A stretch of 6,266 nucleotides of DNA from assembly GCA_020048595.1 (NCBI GenBank), contig JAIFMH010000037.1:1-6266 (forward strand), in the 5' to 3' direction. A program made the translations under genes and the position numbers. How positions within the stretch are numbered: the stretch's first letter is position 1; every line of letters starts with the position of its first letter. The notes beneath the pieces were generated by a model that saw nothing but the letters and a program-made list of their open reading frames with translations, did no database searches and was not told the origin of the DNA. Below are positions 1 to 6,266 of the stretch, one piece after another. The DNA comes from Bacteroidota bacterium (GTDB lineage Bacteria > Bacteroidota > Bacteroidia > Bacteroidales > UBA4417).

Positions 1-3000
1 AATTCAATCAATGCATTAACACGGAATTATCCCAAAAGAAAAATAGTCATCGTCAAAAAAGATAATGCATACACAATAAATCAATGTTCATTCAAAATTT
101 ATGAATCCTTTGAAAATTTAGAATCACAGGGATATGCCATCCGTACATTTTTTATGCCTGGACCGCAATATGTTATGAACACTGCAAGAGTAATTGATAA
201 CAATTTTTTTGAGAACCAACTGAATCCAGAAACATACATGATTGTTGGTGGAGATAATAACGGTGCTATGTACGGCGGCATTGACCTTGCCAGACACATT
301 GAATCAAGTGGAGTAACAAAGCCTTTGTATGCCAATGAGGAAGCGTTTATTAAATATCGTGGCATTAAATTTAATCTCCCGCTGGATGAAAAAGCTGGCA
401 CTTATAATAGCGGATTTCATGGTACTGCAAACAAGCTGGCCGTTCGAGATGCATGGGACATTACTTTTTGGAAAACCTGGTTCGACGAAATGGCTGCACA
501 CAAATATAATGTGCTTACAATTTGGAACAACAACCCTTTTACGGCAATGCTCAATTTGGAGGATGAATATCCTGGTATTTCAATTCAGGGAGTTTCCGGG
601 TTTGATAAAAACGAGAACGTTGTAAAAATAAATGATTGGTCTATTGATCAGAAAATTGCATTCTGGAAAGAGGTAATGAAGTACGGTCGTGACAGAGGTT
701 TTGATATTTACTTCTTTACGTGGAATATATTTCTTTCTACTGCTAAAGATAAACATGGTATTACAAGCGATACCAATAATGAATTAACGAAAACATTTTA
801 TAGAAAATGCATGAAAAAGTTTCTGGAAACTTATCCAGATCTTACTGGATTTGGCGTCACTGCAGGTGAATCGATGGGTGATCTAAATAATGATCAAAGA
901 GAAGCTTGGATGTGGGATACTTATGGAAAAGGAATGATGGAATATGCTGTTGCAAACCCCACTCGGGAGTTAGTTTTTATTCATCGCCTGCTTCAAAGCG
1001 ATTTTACTTCAATGATGAATTATTTTAAACCACTAAGTGATTTACCAAATGTTCGATTTGATATATCGCATAAGTATTCCAATGCTCATGCTCATGCTGC
1101 TGTAAAACCCACTTACTGGGACGGAAAAGATTTAGAAGATGAACTCACCAAATACGATATTAAATCTTGGTTAACAATACGCAATGATGATTTTTTCTTC
1201 CTTCATTGGGCAGATCCTCAGTTTGTTCGTGATTATGTTACCAATTTTCCAACGGTTGGTAAATATGTTCATGGCATTTATATTGGTGCGGATGGCTGGG
1301 TATTTGGGCGAGAATTTGTATGCAAAAATCCTTACTATCAACAAAAGAATGCACTGGAAATACAAAAATCATGGTATATGCAAAAAATTTGGGGTGAAAT
1401 TGCATACAATCCTTCTGTTCCTGATGAAGTGTTCAAAGACAACCTAAAATTAAAGTATCCTGAGGTTTCTTCTAGTGACTTATTCAATGCTTGGTCAAAG
1501 GCATCCAGGGCAGTCAGACTAGCCAACGAGCAAGTGACTGGAGATTGGAGTCTTGATTTTCATTTTTGGCCTGAAGCTTGGACGCATCAAGATGATGGAT
1601 ATTACAAAATCCGATATTCAAGAGTTGCTCCAATGAAAGGTTCGAATCTTTGTTCTTTCATAGGCTCGGCTTCAGGGAATTGCGGTGGATTGGTATCTGC
1701 GTTTGACAATGCTACCAACATTGAAAAATTGTCTAACGAAGCTCTTGCTATAATAAAAAATTTAAATGCAGGGACAAACACCGAGCTTATGCTGAATTTG
1801 AAAGATATAGAAGCGATGGCAAATCTTGGTCTTTTCAATGCAAATAAATTTCGTGCAATTATGTATGATCTTCAGAGTAATCAGCAAGTAAAAGCTATAA
1901 ATGCTATGGGAAACGCATATATCAATTGGATTAATTATACAAATATTATGGATGGTTTGTATAGGGGCGTCAATATGCAAAGAAATCATGACTTTAATAC
2001 TTGGCATGATCATGATAATGATGTTTTGCAGGATTTAGTAACGCTGGGCGGTCCAGATGATTTTAACACTACAAACCCGTATCCGTGGGTATATATAAAA
2101 TCTCCCGCTCTGGCAGATTACTTTGTCGCCCCAGCTGATGTTAAAATTGAAGTTAATGCAAGTGCTGGTGAGAATTCTGTTGTAAGTGTGCAATTAAAAA
2201 ACAATGGCGTTTTAGTTGGCACGGATAACAGTTTTCCATATAGTTTTGATCTTCCGGGTTTGTTGGCAGGAAGCTACGCGTTTGAGGTGTTTGTAACAGA
2301 TGACAAGGGAGGCACAGATACTTATACAAGAAATACAAAGGTTTACGATCAAGCCTCATTTAATACTGTCCCGTGGATTGAAGATTTTACATTTGCTGAT
2401 GGAACCGTATCTGATACTGGACCAACTTCCTGGACATCCATCCGACCGGATTATACTTTCTTTGCTGTAAAGAAAAATGAGTTTGCTATAAATGGCAATG
2501 GTACAGAAGGGGTTCTTACAACCAGTGAAATTGATATTTCCAAAGGCGCTGTAAATATTAGCCTCGATGTTCGTTCAAGTGGAAATCTTGAAACTCCTGA
2601 TTATGTAAGTCTTTTTAAATTAGTAGATGGCGGTGAGGAAACTCTTATTGGTTCAAAGACAGGTAATCAAAATACTACAACGACAATTACAGGTATCGCA
2701 TCTGGAAAGAAACTTATTCTAAAAATAAAAGCTAAAGTTTCTTTCAGTGACGAGTACTACTACATGGACAACTTTAGTGTTAAGTACACGGCAACATCAA
2801 TAAATAATAAAGTTGAAGCCATTTTACCAACCCAGACACAATTGGGACAGAATTATCCAAATCCTTTTAATCCAGAAACCACAATTTCGTATCAACTATC
2901 CCAGCCTTCACACGCAAGGATAATTATCCGCAATACGCTTGGACAGGAGATTAACAAATTGGTAGACCGAAATCAGGCAGCCGGGTGTCATTCTGTAAGA

Positions 3001-3108
3001 TGGAACGGAAGAGATTTTAGCGGTAATAAGGTAGCAAGCGGTATGTACATTTATATGCTTGAAACGAACAATTCTGTATTTGCAAAGAAGTTAGTTTTGT
3101 TACAATAG
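1..3108 (+). CDS. Secreted alpha-glucuronidase-like glycoside hydrolase with T9SS sorting domain, 5'-truncated
   Basis: The frame is open from the first base, giving 1035 codons before TAG, immediately followed by an in-frame TGA. Residues below count from the window's first codon. Residues 1-115 resemble the small alpha/beta domain that precedes the barrel in GH20 and GH67 enzymes (ESQGYAIR, then IVGGDNNGAMYGGIDLA). The barrel follows from about 118 (YRGIKFNLPLD) to roughly 450-480, with FGVTAGESMGD (E290), IRNDD (D396, D397) and IYIGADGW (D431) as candidate active-site segments. A mostly helical region reaches about 695. Then come an Ig-like module (about 707-785), an unassigned beta-rich module (about 791-930) and the T9SS domain (948-1035). 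The ATG at 154 is not the start: it lies inside the first domain, and family-like sequence precedes it. The signal peptide must be upstream. The protein probably hydrolyses a polysaccharide outside the cell. Alpha-glucuronidase activity itself is not proven; this branch is distant from classical GH67 and the exact family is uncertain. Confidence 0.88.
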   Translation, partial: NSINALTRNYPKRKIVIVKKDNAYTINQCSFKIYESFENLESQGYAIRTFFMPGPQYVMNTARVIDNNFFENQLNPETYMIVGGDNNGAMYGGIDLARHIESSGVTKPLYANEEAFIKYRGIKFNLPLDEKAGTYNSGFHGTANKLAVRDAWDITFWKTWFDEMAAHKYNVLTIWNNNPFTAMLNLEDEYPGISIQGVSGFDKNENVVKINDWSIDQKIAFWKEVMKYGRDRGFDIYFFTWNIFLSTAKDKHGITSDTNNELTKTFYRKCMKKFLETYPDLTGFGVTAGESMGDLNNDQREAWMWDTYGKGMMEYAVANPTRELVFIHRLLQSDFTSMMNYFKPLSDLPNVRFDISHKYSNAHAHAAVKPTYWDGKDLEDELTKYDIKSWLTIRNDDFFFLHWADPQFVRDYVTNFPTVGKYVHGIYIGADGWVFGREFVCKNPYYQQKNALEIQKSWYMQKIWGEIAYNPSVPDEVFKDNLKLKYPEVSSSDLFNAWSKASRAVRLANEQVTGDWSLDFHFWPEAWTHQDDGYYKIRYSRVAPMKGSNLCSFIGSASGNCGGLVSAFDNATNIEKLSNEALAIIKNLNAGTNTELMLNLKDIEAMANLGLFNANKFRAIMYDLQSNQQVKAINAMGNAYINWINYTNIMDGLYRGVNMQRNHDFNTWHDHDNDVLQDLVTLGGPDDFNTTNPYPWVYIKSPALADYFVAPADVKIEVNASAGENSVVSVQLKNNGVLVGTDNSFPYSFDLPGLLAGSYAFEVFVTDDKGGTDTYTRNTKVYDQASFNTVPWIEDFTFADGTVSDTGPTSWTSIRPDYTFFAVKKNEFAINGNGTEGVLTTSEIDISKGAVNISLDVRSSGNLETPDYVSLFKLVDGGEETLIGSKTGNQNTTTTITGIASGKKLILKIKAKVSFSDEYYYMDNFSVKYTATSINNKVEAILPTQTQLGQNYPNPFNPETTISYQLSQPSHARIIIRNTLGQEINKLVDRNQAAGCHSVRWNGRDFSGNKVASGMYIYMLETNNSVFAKKLVLLQ
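2842..3105 (+). other. T9SS type A C-terminal sorting domain (FlgD-like fold)
   Basis: This is the last 88 residues of the first protein. It opens with LGQNYPNPFNPET, continues through ISYQL and a beta-sandwich with the RWNGRDFSGNKVASGMYIY segment, and ends KKLVLLQ. These are the hallmarks of C-terminal domains recognised by the Por/type IX secretion system, in the variant common in Ignavibacteriota and Calditrichota. It predicts export across the outer membrane, with cleavage and surface attachment or release. The two downstream proteins lack any such domain. Confidence 0.93.
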
Positions 3109-3157
3109 TGAGTAAACAGTTACGCCATTGCGAATAAAATATAATCTTTTAGATATC

Positions 3158-3170
3158 CCGCAGATGGCGG
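3158..3170. repeat. Small GC-rich inverted repeat in the intergenic spacer
   Basis: CCGC and GCGG (3158-3161 and 3167-3170) can pair as a 4-bp stem around the loop AGATG. A second pairing is possible between CGCCAT at 3123-3128 and ATGGCG at 3164-3169. The patch is much more GC-rich than the surrounding spacer. No T-run follows it, so it is not a standard intrinsic terminator. It could be a degenerate dispersed palindrome or a transcript-processing or stability element, or chance. The function is unknown. Confidence 0.3.
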
Positions 3171-3220
3171 CGGAGAGTTTCATTCAAAAAAGATATTTCC
3201 TTTTCACGTTTAAATAACAT

Positions 3221-3227
3221 AAAGAGA
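3221..3227 (+). promoter_or_regulatory. Probable weak ribosome-binding site of the DUF5060 gene
   Basis: AAAGAGA lies 9 bases before the ATG at 3237 and is the only purine-rich block near the start. The match to a Shine-Dalgarno sequence is poor, as is usual in Bacteroidota and relatives. The same heptamer lies before the esterase gene. The start itself is decided by the signal peptide that follows it. Confidence 0.4.
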
Positions 3228-3236
3228 ATAAATACT

Positions 3237-5111
3237 ATGAGAACAAAATCTTTGTTTTTTTTAAAATCACCTTTTAGCTTGCTGCTGATACTTTTGGTTT
3301 TAACAATCAACGTATCAATTGCTCAAAATGCAAACGAGACAAAAACTTCAAATCCTGTTGCGGCTAAGGTAGAAATCAACGGCGAGTTGAAAAAGTGGCA
3401 CAAAATTACACTCACTTTCGATGGACCTGAAACTTCAGAAATGGATACATTGAATCCATTTTTGAATTATCGGTTCGATATATATTTTACTCACAAAGAA
3501 TCTGGCAGAACGTTGAAGATACCAGGATATTTCGCCGCTGATGGAAATGCCGGTGAGACATCTGCTTCTTCGGGCAATAAATGGCGAGTACATATAGCAC
3601 CTGATGCAATAGGAACCTGGAATTACAAAGTAGATTTTAGAGTAGGAAACTGGCAAGCAGTGAGTGAACGTAAAAATGCAGGTAAAAGTGCCGGTTTTAT
3701 GGATGGTGCCGAAGGATCTTTTGTAGTTGATAAAAGCGATAAAACAGGTCGCGATAATAGAGCAAAAGGTCGTTTGCACTACGATGGAACCCGATATTTG
3801 AAATATGTTGAAACCGGGAAACCTATGATAAAGGTTGGACCAGATTCGCCGGAGAATTTTCTCTCTTTTGCAGATTTTGATGGTACTTTTCATAACGATG
3901 GACACAAAGACAATCTTGTAAAATCGTGGGAAGCGCATCTAAAAGATTGGAAAGAAGGTGACCCGACATGGAAAAATGGAAAAGGGAAAGCGATTATTGG
4001 AGCAGTTAATTATTTGGTCTCAAAAGGATTGAATGCGTTTTCATTTCTTACTCTTAATATTGTTGGCGATGACCAAAATGTATTTCCTTTCGTTGATTAT
4101 GATACGCGTGATAGATATGACTGCTCAAAATTAGATCAGTGGGAGGTAGTATTAAATCATGCCGATATTCAAGGAATGTTTTTACATTTTAAACTTGTAG
4201 AACAGGAATGTCAAGGTTTACTCGATAATGGCGCTATTGGTGCTTATACAAGACTTTATTACCGAGAAATCATGGCACGTTTCGGGCACCATCTATCGCT
4301 TAACTGGAATGTAGGAGAAGAGTCAGGCGATTGGGCAAAAGATCATAAAACACCACCAATGAATACAACACAACGTTTGGCTGCTGCTGAATGGTTCTAC
4401 CAAAACGATCCTTATCATCACCATACTGTTATTCACAACCCTCCAGCTTTCGATGATATTTTGGGACCTATAAGTAAATACACCGGAGTGTCTTATCAAC
4501 ACGGTACAGAACAGTTCCGCGGTGTACATGAAACTATATTAAACTGGTTAAATCTGTCTAAAGAAACTGGTAAACAATGGGCTATTTCTATAGATGAGCC
4601 AGGCGGTGCAGAGCACTCATTGCTACCAGATGCTGAAGATGCTCACCATGATAGTGCCCGCGTTAATAGTCTCTGGGGTTCATTTTTAGCAGGAGCATGG
4701 GGAAATGAGTTCTATTTTGGATATGCACATCCCCATTCAGATCTAACGTGTGAGGATTTCCGCTCACGAGATCTGTTCTGGAATCAATGCAAATATTTGC
4801 TCGACTTTTTTGAAGGTAATCAAATACCAATTGAAAAAACTGATAACCATGATAATTTAGTACGGAAGGGTGATTACTGTTTGGCTATACCCGGTAAAAT
4901 GTACATTGTATTTTTGAGAAATGGAAATGGCTCTATTGATCTTAATGGAGTTGAAGGGAATTTTAGTCTTCAGTGGTTTGATCCTAGGAATGGAGGGGCA
5001 CTGCAATATTCACAAGTTCAAAAAATAAAAGGTGGAAAAATTCAAGACCTTAAAGGAGCTCCTTCTGAACCTGCAAAAGATTGGGTAGTTTTTATAAGAA
5101 AAGTAAAATGA
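3237..5111 (+). CDS. Secreted DUF5060-type TIM-barrel glycoside hydrolase
   Basis: The protein has 624 residues. It begins with a signal peptide: a basic N-terminus, a hydrophobic core (SLLLILLVLTINV) and likely cleavage after SIA at residue 29. There is no lipobox cysteine. Residues about 45-165 form the N-terminal beta-sandwich known as DUF5060. A TIM barrel starts near 178 (GRLHYDG). The segment NWNVGEE (356-362) fits the strand-4 acid/base region of clan GH-A enzymes, with E361 or E362 as candidate. SIDEPGG, with E454, fits the strand-7 nucleophile. YFGYAHPHSDL and CEDFRSRD (505-512) are further motifs I associate with this family. The end (about 545-624) is a small beta domain like the putative collagen-binding domain often found C-terminal to such barrels. 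The length is normal for the family and nothing appears broken. It probably cleaves a polysaccharide or oligosaccharide in the periplasm or outside; the substrate is unknown. It lies 128 bp after the first gene and 22 bp before the esterase gene, with which it is probably co-transcribed. Confidence 0.9.
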   Translation: MRTKSLFFLKSPFSLLLILLVLTINVSIAQNANETKTSNPVAAKVEINGELKKWHKITLTFDGPETSEMDTLNPFLNYRFDIYFTHKESGRTLKIPGYFAADGNAGETSASSGNKWRVHIAPDAIGTWNYKVDFRVGNWQAVSERKNAGKSAGFMDGAEGSFVVDKSDKTGRDNRAKGRLHYDGTRYLKYVETGKPMIKVGPDSPENFLSFADFDGTFHNDGHKDNLVKSWEAHLKDWKEGDPTWKNGKGKAIIGAVNYLVSKGLNAFSFLTLNIVGDDQNVFPFVDYDTRDRYDCSKLDQWEVVLNHADIQGMFLHFKLVEQECQGLLDNGAIGAYTRLYYREIMARFGHHLSLNWNVGEESGDWAKDHKTPPMNTTQRLAAAEWFYQNDPYHHHTVIHNPPAFDDILGPISKYTGVSYQHGTEQFRGVHETILNWLNLSKETGKQWAISIDEPGGAEHSLLPDAEDAHHDSARVNSLWGSFLAGAWGNEFYFGYAHPHSDLTCEDFRSRDLFWNQCKYLLDFFEGNQIPIEKTDNHDNLVRKGDYCLAIPGKMYIVFLRNGNGSIDLNGVEGNFSLQWFDPRNGGALQYSQVQKIKGGKIQDLKGAPSEPAKDWVVFIRKVK

Positions 5112-5121
5112 GAATTACATC

Positions 5122-5128
5122 AAAGAGA
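5122..5128 (+). promoter_or_regulatory. Probable weak ribosome-binding site of the esterase gene
   Basis: AAAGAGA lies 5 bases before the ATG at 5134, within the 22-bp spacer after the DUF5060 gene's TGA. It is the same heptamer as before the preceding gene. The short spacer leaves little room for a separate promoter, which supports co-transcription. Confidence 0.4.
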
Positions 5129-5133
5129 TTTCC

Positions 5134-6123
5134 ATGTATATTAAGTTTTATTTTTTTTTAACGATAATTGTATTGTCTGGTAATCTTGTTGCGCAAGATA
5201 AAATTATTATTGGACCCAATTATAAGATTGATTCTTTGTTAACGGATTTGGGCAACCCAAAGGGAAAGAGTTTTGAGTTTAATATTCCACTATCAAATAG
5301 TAATATTTTTCGTGGTGATGACTCAACGCTTGATCTTATTAAACCGGTTCGAAAAACGAGAAGAATATTTGTTTACATTCCTGCTACTTTTAAGAATGGA
5401 CCGAGTGCGTCTGTTTTAGTTACGTTCGATGGTCCTTCACACGTTGAAGAGATAAGAAATGCACTTGATAACCTGACTATTTCAAAACATAAGAATACAA
5501 AACTGCCGGCTTTTATCCTTGTTTCAGTAGAAAATGGTGGAGACGATGCAAAAGGAAGCCAACGTGGTTTGGAATACGATACAATGTCTGACCGACTTGC
5601 TCGTTTCATTCATGATGAAATTCTTCCCGCTGTTGAAAATAATAATGAAATAAGAAAAATATATCCTGAATTTAAAATTTCCAAAAATCCTTGGGATAGA
5701 GCAGTTATGGGCTGCAGTTCCGGTGGTGTGGCAGCATTTACCATGGGGTGGTTTCGTCCCGATTTGTTCCGACGCATCATATCATATTCTGGAACCTTTG
5801 TCGATCAACAGGATGATGACGCTCCTGAAGAAAAAATATATCCTTTTGGAGCCTGGGAATATCATTCAGGAATGAAGCTGATTGAACACAGTGAAATGAA
5901 ACCGCTTCGTATTTTTTTGCACGTATCAGAAAATGATCTTCGATCTGATGCATCGGAGGCAACTCATCATAACTGGGTGATGGCTAATGAACGAATGGCG
6001 GCGGCATTAAAAACTAAAGGATACGATTATAGATATTTATATAGTCTAGCAACCGGACATTGTGATACAAGAGTTTTTGAACATTCACTTGTTGAGACAC
6101 TTTTATGGATATGGCGTGACTAG
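5134..6123 (+). CDS. Secreted CE1/esterase D-like carbohydrate esterase
   Basis: The protein has 329 residues. A signal peptide (FYFFLTIIVLSGNLVA) starts directly at the chosen ATG, with likely cleavage after A20; no lipobox is present. The rest is one alpha/beta-hydrolase domain of the esterase D type (the family of feruloyl and acetyl xylan esterases and enterochelin esterase-like proteins). The nucleophile elbow is GCSSG with S195. D268 in SENDLRSD and H309 in TGHCD complete a plausible Ser-Asp-His triad, in the correct order and spacing. Family-like segments include RRIFVYIPATF, LEYDTMSDRLARF (before the elbow) and RPDLFRRIISYSGTF (after it). The protein probably removes acyl groups (acetyl, feruloyl or similar) from a polysaccharide or its fragments, working with the two glycosidases upstream. 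Enterochelin esterase activity is less likely, since no siderophore gene is nearby and the protein is exported. It lacks a T9SS domain. It ends with TAG; no other gene follows in the window. Confidence 0.9.
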   Translation: MYIKFYFFLTIIVLSGNLVAQDKIIIGPNYKIDSLLTDLGNPKGKSFEFNIPLSNSNIFRGDDSTLDLIKPVRKTRRIFVYIPATFKNGPSASVLVTFDGPSHVEEIRNALDNLTISKHKNTKLPAFILVSVENGGDDAKGSQRGLEYDTMSDRLARFIHDEILPAVENNNEIRKIYPEFKISKNPWDRAVMGCSSGGVAAFTMGWFRPDLFRRIISYSGTFVDQQDDDAPEEKIYPFGAWEYHSGMKLIEHSEMKPLRIFLHVSENDLRSDASEATHHNWVMANERMAAALKTKGYDYRYLYSLATGHCDTRVFEHSLVETLLWIWRD

Positions 6124-6266
6124 GTAAGTGCATTACCAGGCTTGTGAAAAATTTAGATTCGGACAATGGAACATGCGTACAAGCAAAACGAGTGAATTCA
6201 ACAAAAGTCGTCGAGATAGTTATTTATTTATTCAACTAAACAAAGAGAAAATTACAGAGTTAAGAA

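Noticed and set aside
1083..1100. Tandem GCTCAT repeat inside the first gene
   Set aside because: It is only about two and a half copies, encodes AHAHA in frame, and sits in a segment that fits the family; there is no sign of repeat expansion or phase variation.
1184..1447. An 87-codon plus-strand open frame in another phase within the first gene
   Set aside because: It overlaps the catalytic barrel of the first gene, which keeps conserved motifs throughout; the alternative translation shows no domain.
2005..2025. HDHDND segment as a metal-binding repeat in the first protein
   Set aside because: It is a single short acidic and histidine-rich loop without the spacing of a known calcium or zinc motif.
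3140..3145. TATAAT as a sigma-70 -10 box for the DUF5060 gene
   Set aside because: No credible -35 lies 16-18 bases upstream, FCB promoters usually follow a different consensus, and such hexamers are common by chance in AT-rich spacers.
3435..3938. A 167-codon open frame on the minus strand inside the DUF5060 gene
   Set aside because: It lies wholly opposite a well-supported conserved gene, its translation is rich in Cys, Ile, Phe and Arg without any recognisable domain, and no start signal favours it.
6217..6238. TAGTT/AACTA inverted repeat after the esterase gene as a terminator
   Set aside because: The stem is only five AT-rich pairs around a 12-base loop, with no T-run following, so it is too weak to call an intrinsic terminator.
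6124..6266. A possible small gene in the trailing 143 bases
   Set aside because: No frame of useful length with a start and a ribosome-binding site is present on either strand, and no RNA-gene structure is recognisable.

Overview
The window is AT-rich and carries three consecutive plus-strand genes for secreted carbohydrate-active proteins. The first (positions 1-3108) enters the window already in frame, so its true start and signal peptide lie upstream. The second (3237-5111) and third (5134-6123) are complete. No RNA gene, mobile element, CRISPR array or minus-strand gene could be supported.

The organism is most likely a member of the Fibrobacterota-Chlorobiota-Bacteroidota (FCB) superphylum. 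The strongest evidence is the C-terminus of the first protein, a FlgD-like type IX secretion (T9SS) sorting domain that opens with LGQNYPNPFNP. That wording is typical of Ignavibacteriota, Calditrichota and neighbouring lineages. Weak, purine-only ribosome-binding signals and AT-rich DNA agree with this. A precise genus cannot be read from the sequence.

Layout: (1) a large multidomain glycoside hydrolase-like protein of the alpha-glucuronidase / GH20-like N-terminal type, followed by an Ig-like module, an unassigned beta-rich module and the T9SS sorting domain; (2) a 128-bp spacer with a small GC-rich inverted repeat; (3) a DUF5060-type TIM-barrel glycoside hydrolase with a signal peptide; (4) a 22-bp spacer; (5) a CE1/esterase D-like alpha/beta-hydrolase with a signal peptide; (6) 143 bp of trailing DNA without a recognisable gene.

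Taken together the genes look like part of a polysaccharide-degradation locus. The T9SS-tagged enzyme would act at or outside the cell surface. The two following enzymes carry only Sec signal peptides and would act in the periplasm, or outside by another route. The esterase would remove ester decorations and the two glycosidases would cut glycosidic linkages. The substrate cannot be determined here; an acidic or decorated plant or algal polysaccharide is an inference from the family mix. No SusC/SusD pair, sulfatase, regulator or transporter is visible in the window.
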